The notes below the pieces were generated by a model. The model saw only the letters and a program-made list of their open reading frames with translations, ran no database searches and was not told the DNA's origin. From Vibrio pacinii DSM 19139 (GTDB lineage Bacteria > Pseudomonadota > Gammaproteobacteria > Enterobacterales > Vibrionaceae): a stretch of DNA of 64,000 nucleotides. The stretch lies in the NCBI RefSeq assembly GCF_000711795.1, contig NZ_JONH01000010.1, positions 186,001 to 250,000 of the forward strand, given 5' to 3'. The first letter of the stretch is position 1; each line of letters starts with the position of its first letter. Shown here piece by piece: positions 1 through 9,125 of this stretch. Made by a program: the position numbers and the translations under genes.

Positions 1-1
1 C

Positions 2-523
2 TTTGCCTTTGGCAGTTTATGTATTATGTCGGAGGGGCGCTGCTACCTTTCTTCTTACATGACGGGTGAATCACCCAACACCGTCGGCGCTTGCTCTCCG
101 GCCAAATATGTTCGCTGGCAAGAAACCGAACAAGGTTTAGAGTCGCGTTTGAACAATATTCTTATTGATCGTTACCGTGATGGTGAGAACGCTGGCTACC
201 CAACGCTGTGTAAAGGCCGCTTTACGAGCGATATTAGTGGACCAAATCACGCTTATCATGCCCTTGAAGAGCCAACGAGTCTTAACACGCTCTCTATGTT
301 ACCTGAGCTATTTGCCGCTAACGTTGCGTCGGTAAAAATCGAAGGCCGCCAACGCAGCCCTGCCTATGTTGAGCAGGTCACACGCACTTGGCGTGAAGCG
401 ATAGATCGTTACCAAGCCAACCCTGAAGCTTATCAAGTTGAAGCGAAATGGGATGCCGCACTCGCTAATGTCTCTGAGGGAACTCAAACAACTCTCGGCG
501 CTTATCATCGTAAATGGCAGTAG
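2..523 (+). CDS. ubiU: UbiU, U32-family protein for O2-independent ubiquinone hydroxylation (5' end outside window)
   Basis: C-terminal part of a U32 peptidase-like protein. The open frame runs from base 2 with no start inside the window, so the N-terminus is missing; the ATG at 26 is internal. It reads [12 protein letters not shown], then VGACSP, then LCKGRF, whose cysteines match the 4Fe-4S ligands known for UbiU. UbiU forms a heterodimer with UbiV and, with UbiT, hydroxylates the ubiquinone ring without oxygen. ubiV follows 34 bases downstream in the same orientation, as in E. coli (yhbU-yhbV), which supports the identification. Confidence 0.93.
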   Translation, partial: FAFGSLCIMSEGRCYLSSYMTGESPNTVGACSPAKYVRWQETEQGLESRLNNILIDRYRDGENAGYPTLCKGRFTSDISGPNHAYHALEEPTSLNTLSMLPELFAANVASVKIEGRQRSPAYVEQVTRTWREAIDRYQANPEAYQVEAKWDAALANVSEGTQTTLGAYHRKWQ

Positions 524-557
524 AGCTTCAGTTGTGGAGAATAGTATGGAAAATCGT

Positions 558-1436
558 ATGAAATATGCATTGGGGCCACTGCTCTACTTTTGGCCAAAAC
601 AACAAGTTGAGGCTTTCTACCATCAAGCGCAGTCGAGTAGCGCTGACATTATCTACCTTGGCGAAAGTGTCTGCTCGAAACGCCGTGCAATCAAGCCCGC
701 TGATTGGTTTGAGATGGCCAAACAACTCAGTGCCACTGGCAAACAAGTGGTACTTTCTACCATGGCACTGCTCGAAGCGCCAAGTGAAGTCAATGTGATG
801 AAGAAGTACATTGATAATGGTGATTTTGCGATTGAAGCGAACGATGTCGCTGCGATTCAGTTGGCCAGCGAACGAAAAGTGCCTTTCGTGGTCGGCCCGG
901 CAGTAAATGCTTACAATGCCCATACCCTCAAGCTGTTTCTCAAACAGGGCATGACTCGTTGGTGTATGCCCGTTGAACTGTCGCGCGAATGGCTCAGTAA
1001 CGTATTGATCCAATGTGATGACATCGGCATCAAAAACCAGTTTGAAGTTGAAGTGTTTAGCCATGGCTATTTGCCGCTGGCGTATTCGGCACGCTGCTTT
1101 ACTGCTCGGGCCGAAAACAAAGCCAAAGATGACTGCGAAACCTGCTGTATTAAGTATCCAACTGGGATTTCCGTTAGCAGTCAAGAAGGGCAAGAGGTGT
1201 TTAATCTCAACGGCATTCAAACTCAATCGGGTTACTGCTATAACCTAGTCAATGACTTAGCGAGTATGGATCAACTGGTTGATGTGGTGCGCTTAAGTCC
1301 ATTAGGCATCGAAACTCTGGCTCAAGTTGATCAGTTCCGTGCCAATGAACAAGGCTTAGCGCCACAAAAGATCGCCAGTCGTCAGTGCAACGGCTATTGG
1401 CATCAACTTGCTGGTTTAGAAATGAAAAACATCTAA
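558..1436 (+). CDS. ubiV: UbiV, partner of UbiU in anaerobic ubiquinone synthesis
   Basis: 292 residues from the ATG at 558, the same length and start ([14 protein letters not shown]) as E. coli UbiV. An upstream in-frame ATG at 546 also has a GGAG nearby and would add four residues; the frame stays open back to 438, inside ubiU. Cysteines expected to hold the 4Fe-4S cluster are visible in GESVCSKRR and in the C-rich block around CETCCIKYP. The protein acts as a complex with UbiU in O2-independent hydroxylation of ubiquinone precursors. A hairpin terminator follows directly, so ubiU-ubiV looks like the end of a transcript. Confidence 0.93.
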   Translation: MKYALGPLLYFWPKQQVEAFYHQAQSSSADIIYLGESVCSKRRAIKPADWFEMAKQLSATGKQVVLSTMALLEAPSEVNVMKKYIDNGDFAIEANDVAAIQLASERKVPFVVGPAVNAYNAHTLKLFLKQGMTRWCMPVELSREWLSNVLIQCDDIGIKNQFEVEVFSHGYLPLAYSARCFTARAENKAKDDCETCCIKYPTGISVSSQEGQEVFNLNGIQTQSGYCYNLVNDLASMDQLVDVVRLSPLGIETLAQVDQFRANEQGLAPQKIASRQCNGYWHQLAGLEMKNI

Positions 1437-1452
1437 AGTTAGTGATCATGAA

Positions 1453-1485
1453 GTGGATGAGGTACACCGCCTCATCCCTTTTTGT
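1453..1485 (+). terminator. Intrinsic terminator after ubiV
   Basis: GGATGAGG and CCTCATCC form an 8-bp perfect stem around a short loop, followed by CTTTTTG. It lies 17 bases after the ubiV stop codon. Confidence 0.8.
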
Positions 1486-1552
1486 CAGTCGTGTCCAATC
1501 TTTGTGGAAAGGTTGACCATCGCTCCGATGATCTCATCTTATCCGTGTGGCG

Positions 1553-1882
1553 CTAATGACTCACACTATTCGAGAAAACATTCATGACGATAACGCCTGT
1601 CACAATCAGCACCATACCAGCGATAGCGGCGAAATCTAATTTTTGAGCAAACATGATTACACCAATACTCGCAACCAAAACAACGCCGAGCCCCGACCAT
1701 ACAGCATAAGCGATTCCTACTGGGATCACTTTCAAAACCAAGGATAAGAAATAGAATGCAACCCCATACCCAATGACAACCAAAACGCTCGGAGCCAGCT
1801 TGGTAAAGCCTTCCGACGCTTTTAAAGCACTAGTGGCAATGACTTCAGCAATAATGGCTATTACTAGGTACAAATAAGTCAT
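1553..1882 (-). CDS. SMR-family multidrug efflux protein (EmrE/QacE type)
   Basis: 109 residues with four hydrophobic segments, the size and topology of small multidrug resistance transporters. The key acidic residue of TM1 is present as E13 ([12 protein letters not shown], equivalent to EmrE E14), and the TM3 signature [12 protein letters not shown] matches EmrE. The family works as a proton-coupled antiporter dimer in the inner membrane, exporting quaternary ammonium compounds and other cations. The substrate here cannot be told from sequence. It lies downstream of a MarR-type regulator on the same strand, and an operator-like palindrome sits between them, so it is probably induced by a compound sensed by that regulator. 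Confidence 0.9.
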   Translation of the reverse strand: MTYLYLVIAIIAEVIATSALKASEGFTKLAPSVLVVIGYGVAFYFLSLVLKVIPVGIAYAVWSGLGVVLVASIGVIMFAQKLDFAAIAGMVLIVTGVIVMNVFSNSVSH

Positions 1883-1952
1883 ATCTCTTCCTCAACTATC
1901 TCATTACTATTGACTGCTTTTTAAGCTCTGGTGACCGACATACCCGCGCTAG

Positions 1953-1971
1953 TAGTTAGCAAGGCTAATTA
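1953..1971. promoter_or_regulatory. Operator-like palindrome upstream of the SMR gene
   Basis: TAGTTAGCAAGGCTAATTA: 8-bp arms around AAG with one imperfect position. The same motif, with perfect arms, precedes the marR-type gene at 2424-2442. It is likely a binding site for that regulator. Confidence 0.6.
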
Positions 1972-1997
1972 AATAAACAAAAAAATCATCGGATGAT

Positions 1998-2411
1998 TTA
2001 GGTTGCGAGCGCTTTATCTAGCAACGCTTTCAGTTGCTGAACTTCTTGTTGATCCAGTTTACGCTTTAGCTGCTCAGAAATAGCCTTGTACACCCCCTGC
2101 TCTTTCGAAAGATCTTTTATCACTTGTTCGGTGAGCATTACTCGCTTGGCACGTGCATCTTCTGCACAATCAATTCGCTTTACTAAGCCTTTCTTTTCTA
2201 ACCGTGCGACCATAGTCGAAGCAGAAGGTTTGGTCACCCTCATTTCCAACGCCAGATCGGTAATACGCATCCCTTGAGGGTAACCCTCTATCACGCGCAG
2301 GTAGTCATACTCATTAAAGCTCAAACGTGCCAATGGATCTTCTTGGGCATAAACCCGCCACGCTTTAGCACAAAAACGCTCAAGCTCAATCAAGTTCCTT
2401 TCTAGACTCAT
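1998..2411 (-). CDS. MarR-family transcriptional regulator
   Basis: 137 residues from the ATG at 2411; an in-frame TTG six bases earlier is a less likely start. The middle has the winged helix-turn-helix pattern of MarR proteins: the segment around RITDLALEMRVTKPSASTMVARLEKKGLVKR holds the recognition helix, followed by a D/R-rich wing (DARAKRVML). MarR proteins bind palindromes as dimers and release them on binding a ligand. It sits upstream of an SMR efflux gene on the same strand. Matching palindromes lie 12 bases in front of its own start and in front of the efflux gene, suggesting autoregulation and control of the exporter. Confidence 0.85.
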   Translation of the reverse strand: MSLERNLIELERFCAKAWRVYAQEDPLARLSFNEYDYLRVIEGYPQGMRITDLALEMRVTKPSASTMVARLEKKGLVKRIDCAEDARAKRVMLTEQVIKDLSKEQGVYKAISEQLKRKLDQQEVQQLKALLDKALAT

Positions 2412-2423
2412 TATCAAACCATT

Positions 2424-2442
2424 TAGTTAGCAAGGCTAACTA
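2424..2442. promoter_or_regulatory. Operator-like palindrome upstream of the MarR gene
   Basis: TAGTTAGCAAGGCTAACTA: perfect 8-bp inverted repeat around AAG, 12 bases before the marR start codon. It is repeated almost identically at 1953-1971. Inferred autoregulatory site. Confidence 0.6.
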
Positions 2443-2470
2443 TTCTAGCGCAATTTATCGTAGCCGCAAT

Positions 2471-2503
2471 CAAAAAAACCGCTGTGCTAGCGGTTTTTTT
2501 TGA
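2471..2503 (-). terminator. Intrinsic terminator after nlpI
   Basis: ACCGCT/AGCGGT stem with a GTGCT-type loop, flanked by A and T runs, so it could act in both directions. It lies 15 bases beyond the nlpI stop codon. Confidence 0.8.
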
Positions 2504-2517
2504 TTGCCGATATAAAG

Positions 2518-3435
2518 CTATTGTTCGCTGAACTCGGTTTGCTGTTTCGCTTTAGCCATATGTTCAGCTTTGACCTGATTATAAATACGACTTAGTTCGA
2601 GGAAGGCGTAGCGGTGCTCAACATACTCATAGACATTGAATGAGATTGCCAGCTTATAGAGAGAAATCGCGTTGGCAAAATCCCCTTGCGTTTGATAGCG
2701 CTTACCAAGATAAAAATAAGTTTCGGTTAATCGTTGGGCAAGTAAAGTGTTATCACGCGTACCACTGAATATGGCCTTAAAGGCTTGCTCTTCGCTCACT
2801 TCACCTAAACTGATCGCCACCAAAACCCATCCCCACTGCTCATCGCGCTGTTGGTAGTCTTGCAACAACTCTTGACGAGCGATATCGGGTTGCTTCTCCG
2901 ATTGAATGATATAGCGCCATAAGGCACGGAAGGGATCACTTGGATCTTGATCATAATGGGTTTGAATACCTTCAAGCGCCAGATCAATACGATCACCATA
3001 ATAAAGAGCAATGGCTCGATTTCGCTCAGCGTAAGAGTTTTCAGGATCTAACTCCAAGGTAGAGTCAAACGCATCATACGCCGCATCAAATTCACCGACT
3101 TGGGTAAAGTAGACACCAAGCAGGTTAAACAAATCGGGTTGTGCCGGATTTAGCGCCAGCGACTGGTTATAGTCCAGTCGAGCTAAGTCACGTAAACCAA
3201 CATTGTCATAATTGTTGCCGCGCTCATAGAGCATTTTTGCCCGAACTGGCTCGGAAAGATCAGGGCGTTGCAATAATTGTGATAGGCGCGCGATTTGAAC
3301 TTCTTGTTGCACACTTGCTTGAAGAGGAACCGCCATCGGTGGATACATCCACTGCGCACTATTATTTGACGTTGAAGCACAGCCTGCCGTAATGAGCATG
3401 GCTAAGCTAAGTGTTGCGGTTTGAAACCATTTCAC
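2518..3435 (-). CDS. nlpI: Lipoprotein NlpI
   Basis: 305 residues, slightly longer than E. coli NlpI (294). A lipoprotein signal peptide ends in LITAGC, so the mature protein starts at C19 and is probably anchored in the outer membrane. TPR-like repeats occupy the middle (for example DLFNLLGVYFTQVGEFDAAY). In E. coli NlpI is a scaffold for peptidoglycan endopeptidases and promotes MepS degradation by Prc. It lies directly downstream of pnp, as in enterics, but a terminator hairpin at 3482-3509 separates them, so expression may rely on read-through or its own promoter. Confidence 0.92.
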   Translation of the reverse strand: MKWFQTATLSLAMLITAGCASTSNNSAQWMYPPMAVPLQASVQQEVQIARLSQLLQRPDLSEPVRAKMLYERGNNYDNVGLRDLARLDYNQSLALNPAQPDLFNLLGVYFTQVGEFDAAYDAFDSTLELDPENSYAERNRAIALYYGDRIDLALEGIQTHYDQDPSDPFRALWRYIIQSEKQPDIARQELLQDYQQRDEQWGWVLVAISLGEVSEEQAFKAIFSGTRDNTLLAQRLTETYFYLGKRYQTQGDFANAISLYKLAISFNVYEYVEHRYAFLELSRIYNQVKAEHMAKAKQQTEFSEQ

Positions 3436-3481
3436 AGATAAATACTCCTGTTACTGAGTTTACACTCAGTGTCATCCGCAT

Positions 3482-3509
3482 AAAAAAAGGGAGCGTAATG
3501 CTCCCTTTA
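3482..3509 (-). terminator. Intrinsic terminator after pnp
   Basis: GGGAGC/GCTCCC stem with a five-base loop. On the minus strand it is followed by seven T residues. It lies between the pnp stop and the nlpI start. Confidence 0.85.
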
Positions 3510-3564
3510 TAACATGCTTTTGGCAGGTTAGGCTAATCGCCTGACTGACCTAAATGTGCATTGA

Positions 3565-5697
3565 TTAAGCGTCTGCAGCTGGCTTTTCTTCTGCCGCTGG
3601 TGCTTCTGTGCTCTCTACCGCTTCTTTCATGCTTAGACGAACGCGACCCTGACGGTCAATCTCAAGTACTTTCACTTGAACTTCTTGACCTTCAGCTAGG
3701 TAGTCAGACACTTTCTCTACACGCTTGTCAGCGATTTGAGAGATGTGTACTAGGCCATCTTTGCCTGGCAGGATAGTAACGAATGCACCAAAGTCAGCAA
3801 GACGGGCAACTTTACCAGAGTAGATACGGCCAACTTCAACTTCTGCCGTGATCTCTTCAATACGACGGATCGCTTCTTGCGCCGCAGCACCTTCGGTTGC
3901 AGCAATCTTGATCGTACCGTCATCTTCGATTTCGATAGTTGTACCCGTCTCTTCAGTTAGAGCTCGGATAACTGCACCACCTTTACCGATAACGTCTTTG
4001 ATCTTCTCAGAACTGATCTTCATCGTATGAATACGTGGAGCAAATTCAGAGATATCGTCACGAGCACCAGAGATAGCTTGATCCATTACTGATAGGATGT
4101 GCTTACGTGCGCCTTGAGCTTGGTTAAGCGCAATTTGCATGATCTCTTTAGTGATACCTTCGATCTTGATATCCATCTGAAGTGCAGTGATACCGTCGTT
4201 AGTACCCGCTACTTTAAAGTCCATGTCACCTAGGTGGTCTTCGTCACCAAGGATGTCAGAAAGAACAACAAAGTCATCGCCTTCTTTAACAAGACCCATT
4301 GCGATACCCGCAACAGATGACTTGATTGGTACACCCGCATCCATAAGCGCTAGCGAAGTACCACATACAGAAGCCATTGATGAAGAACCGTTAGATTCTG
4401 TGATTTCTGATACAACACGCACTGTGTATGGGAATTCTTCCGCAGAAGGCATAACCGCAGCAATACCACGTTTAGCCAGTTTACCGTGGCCGATTTCACG
4501 ACGCTTAGGCGAACCTACAAAACCAGTTTCACCTACACAGTATGGAGGGAAGTTGTAGTGTAGTAGGAAGTTATCTTTACGCTCACCGGTTAGCTCATCG
4601 ATGATTTGCGCATCACGCTGCGTACCTAGAGTCGCCGTCACGATAGCTTGAGTTTCACCACGAGTGAATAGAGAAGAACCGTGAGTACGTGGAAGCACGC
4701 CAGTACGTACGTCTAGCGCACGAACCATGTCTTTTTCACGACCGTCGATACGTGGGTTGCCAGCAATGATACGGCTACGTACAACGTTTTTCTCTAGAGA
4801 ACCAAGCATGCCGCGGATTTCGCGCTCGTTTAGTTCTTCGTCTTGCGCAAGAAGGGCGGCAACAACATCGTTCTTGATTGCGCCAACTTGCTCGTAACGA
4901 GCCATTTTCTCAGTGATTTGGTACGCTTCAGATAGACGAGCTTCTGCAAGTTCAGCAACGCGAGCTTTTAGCTCAGTGTTGACAACAGGTGCTTGCCATT
5001 CCCAAGCTGGAGTCGCGACTTCAGCTGCGAATTCGTTGATCGCTTTAATCACAACTTGTTGTTGCTCGTGACCAAATACCACAGCAGACAGCATCTCTTC
5101 TTCAGTTAGGTTGTCTGCTTCAGATTCAACCATAAGCACTGCGCCTTCAGTACCAGAAACAACTAAGTCAAGCTTAGACGTTGCTAGTTCAGTGTTGCTT
5201 GGGTTCAGTACAAGTTGACCATCAATGTGACCAACACGTGCCGCGCCGATAGGACCGTTGAACGGGATACCAGAGATAGCAAGCGCTGCTGAAGTACCGA
5301 TCATTGTAACCATATCAGGTTGAACGTCTGGGTTTACAGACATTACCGTGGCAATAACCTGAACTTCGTTTTTAAACGAGTCTGGGAACAGTGGGCGAAT
5401 TGGACGGTCGATAAGACGAGCAGTCAGTGTTTCACCTTCAGATGGACGGCCTTCACGCTTGAAGAAACCACCTGGGATTTTACCTGCCGCGTAAGTACGC
5501 TCTTGGTAGTTAACAGTTAGAGGGAAGAAATCTTGACCTTCTACTGCTTCTTTTTTACCAACTACAGAAACGAATACTGCTGTATCGTCCATAGTAACCA
5601 TAACGGCGGCTGTAGCTTGACGTGCGATAACGCCAGTTTCTAGAGTAACTGTGTGGTTACCGTACTGGAACGTTTTAACAACTGGTTTTTCGAACAT
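3565..5697 (-). CDS. pnp: Polyribonucleotide nucleotidyltransferase (PNPase)
   Basis: 710 residues, the usual length. Two RNase PH-like domains with an intervening helical domain occupy roughly residues 1-550. A KH domain follows ([21 protein letters not shown]), then a C-terminal S1 domain ([33 protein letters not shown]). PNPase degrades RNA 3' to 5' by phosphorolysis as a trimer and is a degradosome partner of RNase E. It lies downstream of rpsO as in most Proteobacteria. Its leader contains a long hairpin of the kind that RNase III cleaves in E. coli for autoregulation, and rnc itself is also in this window. Confidence 0.98.
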   Translation of the reverse strand: MFEKPVVKTFQYGNHTVTLETGVIARQATAAVMVTMDDTAVFVSVVGKKEAVEGQDFFPLTVNYQERTYAAGKIPGGFFKREGRPSEGETLTARLIDRPIRPLFPDSFKNEVQVIATVMSVNPDVQPDMVTMIGTSAALAISGIPFNGPIGAARVGHIDGQLVLNPSNTELATSKLDLVVSGTEGAVLMVESEADNLTEEEMLSAVVFGHEQQQVVIKAINEFAAEVATPAWEWQAPVVNTELKARVAELAEARLSEAYQITEKMARYEQVGAIKNDVVAALLAQDEELNEREIRGMLGSLEKNVVRSRIIAGNPRIDGREKDMVRALDVRTGVLPRTHGSSLFTRGETQAIVTATLGTQRDAQIIDELTGERKDNFLLHYNFPPYCVGETGFVGSPKRREIGHGKLAKRGIAAVMPSAEEFPYTVRVVSEITESNGSSSMASVCGTSLALMDAGVPIKSSVAGIAMGLVKEGDDFVVLSDILGDEDHLGDMDFKVAGTNDGITALQMDIKIEGITKEIMQIALNQAQGARKHILSVMDQAISGARDDISEFAPRIHTMKISSEKIKDVIGKGGAVIRALTEETGTTIEIEDDGTIKIAATEGAAAQEAIRRIEEITAEVEVGRIYSGKVARLADFGAFVTILPGKDGLVHISQIADKRVEKVSDYLAEGQEVQVKVLEIDRQGRVRLSMKEAVESTEAPAAEEKPAADA

Positions 5698-5770
5698 TGT
5701 TATTCCTTGTTTCTCAATCCCTGCTTGGCAGAGATCAGAGTGTATTGGTTGATACTCAATACATTACAAA

Positions 5771-5819
5771 TCGCGACTAGTGAAAAGAAACTAAAACAAT
5801 TTCCTTTGAATAGTCGCGA
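5771..5819 (-). promoter_or_regulatory. pnp leader hairpin (likely RNase III / PNPase autoregulation site)
   Basis: TCGCGACTA at 5771-5779 pairs perfectly with TAGTCGCGA at 5811-5819. The interval holds further A-rich/T-rich complementarity (GAAAAGAAAC with TTTCCTTT), giving one long stem-loop in the pnp 5' UTR. In E. coli a comparable stem is cut by RNase III and the product is used by PNPase to repress its own mRNA. A -10-like TATACT on the minus strand at 5908-5913 with a GC-rich discriminator could start this leader. The rest of the 322-bp rpsO-pnp gap shows only the rpsO terminator. Confidence 0.7.
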
Positions 5820-5966
5820 CCTTTTGGTCGACGTGGTTGACTGTAATGTGATGAGCTTGTTGCTCATGCTTTGTTACTCTATACGGTATCAACAGCATGC
5901 GGGGCGTAGTATAGCGGGATTAATTCGATTTGGCTAAGCTCTAGCACCTAAAATAAGTTTGGGGCA

Positions 5967-5995
5967 ACAAAAAAGGGGCCTAAAGCCCCTTTTTC
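5967..5995 (-). terminator. Intrinsic terminator after rpsO
   Basis: GGGGC/GCCCC stem with a five-base loop between A and T runs. It lies 25 bases beyond the rpsO stop. It probably gives partial termination ahead of pnp, which also appears to have its own promoter. Confidence 0.85.
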
Positions 5996-6019
5996 GACAA
6001 ACTGCTATGCAATCGCTAA

Positions 6020-6289
6020 TTAGCGACGTAGGCCTAGACGCTTGATTAGATCTTGGTAACGAGAAAGGTTTTTGCCTTTCAAGTAGTCAAGAAGCTTACG
6101 ACGGCGAGAAACCATGCGTAGAAGACCACGACGGCTGTGGTGATCAGCTTTGTGCGCTTTGAAGTGACCTTGTAAGTGGTTGATAGAAGCTGTAAGTAGA
6201 GCTACTTGAACTTCTGGTGAACCAGTGTCGCCTTCGCCTTGAGCGTATTCTGCAACGATTGCTGCTTTAGTTTCTGCATTCAGAGACAT
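6020..6289 (-). CDS. rpsO: Ribosomal protein S15
   Basis: 89 residues, the standard length for S15, with the conserved motifs [14 protein letters not shown] and [20 protein letters not shown]. It binds 16S rRNA helices 20-22 in the 30S platform and in E. coli represses its own translation. The start has AGGAGA close upstream. It is followed by a terminator and pnp. Confidence 0.99.
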   Translation of the reverse strand: MSLNAETKAAIVAEYAQGEGDTGSPEVQVALLTASINHLQGHFKAHKADHHSRRGLLRMVSRRRKLLDYLKGKNLSRYQDLIKRLGLRR

Positions 6290-6362
6290 TATTCTCTCCT
6301 AATAAGAGTAAGTTTAAATTTGTAGCAGCCAATCTCTGATTCAGCCACTACGCGAAGCGCGG

Positions 6363-6391
6363 ATTATATGAGATGGAAAGAGGTTAAGCAA
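6363..6391 (-). promoter_or_regulatory. Probable rpsO promoter
   Basis: On the minus strand TTGCTT, a 17-base spacer and a perfect TATAAT (6363-6368), followed by a GC-rich discriminator CCGCGC typical of stringently controlled ribosomal promoters. It lies about 75 bases before the rpsO start codon. Confidence 0.6.
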
Positions 6392-6567
6392 TAGATAATT
6401 TGAGCGGTCTGACTGGTTTAAAAGATAGCGAAACAAAAACAGTAAGACGCTCGTGCCCTTATAGCGTCTCGAACCTCTGCGTTCTCGTTGCTCAGCGTTC
6501 CCATCGTGACCTTTTCTGTTACACTTAAGCGATTGAAACCTAGCTATTTGAAACAACAGGATTGATT

Positions 6568-7263
6568 ATGAAAATCGGCATCATCGGTGCAATGGAACAA
6601 GAAGTTTCTATTCTTAAACAGGCTATCGAGAACGGTGAAACCGTCAATAAGGCTGGCTGTACTTTCTTCTCTGGCAAGCTCAACGGTGTCGACGTTGTAC
6701 TCCTGCAATCCGGTATCGGTAAAGTGGCCGCCGCCGTAGGGACGACAGTGTTGTTAAATGAATATCAACCAGACATCGTGATCAACACAGGTTCAGCCGG
6801 TGGGTTTGATTCGACGCTAAACTTGGGCGATGTGGTTATTTCAACTGAAGTTCGTCACCACGATGCAGACGTAACCGCATTTGGCTACGAAATGGGCCAA
6901 ATGGCACAGCAACCTGCAGCTTTTCTTGCCGATGAAAAACTGATCGACGTAGCAGAAAAAGCGCTGGCACAAATGGAAGGCAAACACGCGGTACGCGGCC
7001 TGATTTGTACTGGTGATGCGTTCGTTTGCACCGCCGAGCGCCAAGCGTTTATTCGTCAGCACTTCCCAAGCGTGATCGCCGTAGAAATGGAGGCGTCCGC
7101 TATTGCACAGACGTGCCACCAGTTCAAGGTTCCTTTTGTTGTGGTTCGCGCCATCTCGGATGTGGCCGATAAAGAGTCACCAATGAGCTTCGAAGAGTTC
7201 TTGCCTCTTGCGGCACAAAGCTCATCGGAAATGGTCATTAAAATGGTTGAACTGCTGAAATAA
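6568..7263 (+). CDS. mtnN: 5'-methylthioadenosine/S-adenosylhomocysteine nucleosidase
   Basis: 231 residues from the ATG at 6568, with AACAGG seven bases upstream; an in-frame TTG at 6562 is not needed. It reads [30 protein letters not shown] and the active-site RAISDVAD, all diagnostic of MtnN/Pfs. The enzyme removes adenine from MTA, SAH and 5'-deoxyadenosine and feeds methionine salvage. It also makes S-ribosylhomocysteine, the LuxS substrate for autoinducer-2, which matters in Vibrio. It heads a likely operon with a CbiB-like gene, btuF and a yadS-like gene. Confidence 0.98.
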   Translation: MKIGIIGAMEQEVSILKQAIENGETVNKAGCTFFSGKLNGVDVVLLQSGIGKVAAAVGTTVLLNEYQPDIVINTGSAGGFDSTLNLGDVVISTEVRHHDADVTAFGYEMGQMAQQPAAFLADEKLIDVAEKALAQMEGKHAVRGLICTGDAFVCTAERQAFIRQHFPSVIAVEMEASAIAQTCHQFKVPFVVVRAISDVADKESPMSFEEFLPLAAQSSSEMVIKMVELLK

Positions 7264-7276
7264 GCGAAGACACATC

Positions 7277-8230
7277 ATGGAAGATTTGTTTGCTCAAATT
7301 TACTCTAACGGCGCGCTCCTAGTCCTATGGGGCGCTTTGTTGTGCCATTTAGTTTTGCCCTTCCCACGAGAAGCACACCCAGCAATCCTGTGGCACAAAT
7401 TCGCTGAGCAACTTGCAGACAAAGTTAATACCAACGCCAACTATAACCAAAGTCTGATTTCAGGCACGCTTGCTTGGTTACTGATGATCGTGCCGATGTT
7501 AGCGGTGCTTATCGCCCTTAAACCGCTGGTTTGGCAACCACTGTTATTTGAACTGGCGTTTGTGTTACTGGCGATTGATTGGCGCAATACCGACAAATTT
7601 TGCGCGCAATTTATCACCGCGCTTGCACGCGAAGATAAACCGCAAGCCAGAACACTTCTCAACCCGATTATCAACCGCAATACTCAACCACTGTCGCTGC
7701 TCGGCTTGGGCAAAGCAGGCGCAGAAACCCTGATCATGTCATATGGTCGCAACGTGGTTGGAGTGCTGTTTTGGTATGCTATCGCAGGCGCGATTGGCGC
7801 GTTTATTTATCGAATGATGGTCGAACTGGCTCGGGCCTGGTCCCCTTCTCGTCAGCGCTTCAATCCGTTTGGTCTTCCTGCCGTCAGAGCCGTGGCCGTG
7901 ATGGACTTTATCCCATTACGTCTGTTTGCATTGATGATCGCCACAGGGCAACGAGCTCAGTATGTGTTTGGCCTACTAAAACAACAAGCTAGCTCTTGGC
8001 CGTTACCTGGCCCCTCTTGGCTCATTGTCGCTGTCGGCGCTAAATTAGAACTGTCGCTCGGTGGCCCGGCTATTTACGATGGTAAAAAAGCGGTGCGAGC
8101 GAAACTGGGAGGAAGAATCGCCCCCTCTGCTTTACATATCGCTCAACTGCAAAAACTTCTCGCTTGGCGTATGTTGACCTGGCTTTTAATTCAAAGCTTA
8201 TTCATGGCCATTATTTATCAAGGTATATAA
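7277..8230 (+). CDS. CobD/CbiB-family membrane protein of cobalamin biosynthesis/salvage
   Basis: 317 residues with four or more hydrophobic segments (around 55-70, 78-95, 158-178, 300-315). The block NTQPLSLLGLGKAGAETLIMSYGRNVVGVLFWYAI resembles the CbiB core where adenosylcobinamide amidation residues lie, but is diverged. CbiB/CobD attaches aminopropanol to cobyric acid in B12 synthesis and corrinoid salvage. It starts 13 bases after mtnN and ends exactly where btuF begins, so the three are cotranscribed. Its place next to the B12-binding protein gene supports a corrinoid role. Whether the catalytic function is intact is not certain. Confidence 0.75.
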   Translation: MEDLFAQIYSNGALLVLWGALLCHLVLPFPREAHPAILWHKFAEQLADKVNTNANYNQSLISGTLAWLLMIVPMLAVLIALKPLVWQPLLFELAFVLLAIDWRNTDKFCAQFITALAREDKPQARTLLNPIINRNTQPLSLLGLGKAGAETLIMSYGRNVVGVLFWYAIAGAIGAFIYRMMVELARAWSPSRQRFNPFGLPAVRAVAVMDFIPLRLFALMIATGQRAQYVFGLLKQQASSWPLPGPSWLIVAVGAKLELSLGGPAIYDGKKAVRAKLGGRIAPSALHIAQLQKLLAWRMLTWLLIQSLFMAIIYQGI

Positions 8231-9052
8231 ATGCGTTTCGTCACTGCTGTTTTTTGCATCCTTTTTACTGCCACTATCAACGCGGCGCCCGTTACTCGAG
8301 TGATCAGTTTGGCCCCTCACGCCACTGAAATTGCCTTCGCAGCTGGCCTTGGCGATAAGTTAGTTGCCGTTAGTGCACACAGTGATTACCCGCCTGAGGC
8401 GCAAACGCTGGAAAAAGTCTCCAACTATCAGGGCATCAAGATTGAACGAATTATTGCTCTGCAACCTGATCTGATCATCGCTTGGCCGACAGGCAACCCC
8501 ATTGGTGAACTAAAAAAACTGGAGCAATTTGGCCTTACTATTTACTACTCGCAGGCAAATTCTCTCGAAGATATCGCGACAAGCATTGAGCAATTGAGTC
8601 AGTACGCCGATGATCCGAGCATAGGCCAACGCGCCGCAGCTGACTTCAGGCAGCAATTAGCTATCTTGAAAACCAGTTATGATACCCAGTCTAAAGTGCG
8701 TTACTTTTATCAATTAAGTCAGCAGCCTATTATCACTGTGGCGCAAAACAAGTGGCCAAGTGAAGTGTTTCGCTTTTGTGGTGGTGTCAATGTCTTCGCC
8801 AATAGTGAGGCCCCCTACCCACAAGTGGGGTTAGAGCAAGTGATCGTGCAAAACCCAGACGTTATCTTTACTTCTCAACATGTTATTGCAGACACAAATA
8901 TGTGGGATAAATGGCGCGAACAGCTTTCTGCAGTACAACATCAATTTGTCTGGTCGCTCAATTCCGACTGGATTAATCGACCGACGCCAAGAACGTTAAA
9001 CGCGATCAAACAAGTGTGTGAGCACTTCGAAACAGTAAGACAAAAAGGCTAA
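8231..9052 (+). CDS. btuF: BtuF, periplasmic cobalamin-binding protein
   Basis: 273 residues with an N-terminal signal peptide (hydrophobic to about residue 17, cleavage near INA-AP). It has the class III periplasmic binding protein pattern: RVISLAPHATEIAFAAGLGDKLV at the start and QPDLIIAW and NPDVIFTS in the lobes. It delivers vitamin B12 to the BtuCD importer. Its ATG immediately follows the stop of the CbiB-like gene, indicating translational coupling. In E. coli the order is mtnN-btuF-yadS; here a CbiB-like gene is added. Confidence 0.93.
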   Translation: MRFVTAVFCILFTATINAAPVTRVISLAPHATEIAFAAGLGDKLVAVSAHSDYPPEAQTLEKVSNYQGIKIERIIALQPDLIIAWPTGNPIGELKKLEQFGLTIYYSQANSLEDIATSIEQLSQYADDPSIGQRAAADFRQQLAILKTSYDTQSKVRYFYQLSQQPIITVAQNKWPSEVFRFCGGVNVFANSEAPYPQVGLEQVIVQNPDVIFTSQHVIADTNMWDKWREQLSAVQHQFVWSLNSDWINRPTPRTLNAIKQVCEHFETVRQKG

Positions 9053-9125
9053 CGTTAAACGCTGAGATCTCGTACAATCCGACTTCATTTTCTGTTCCCT
9101 CAATTTTGTAAGAGATGTTAGTAAC

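Noticed and set aside
528..1226. A 232-residue open frame antisense to ubiV
   Set aside because: It lies wholly opposite a well-recognised gene, has no ribosome site and no family resemblance; it is a frame shadow.
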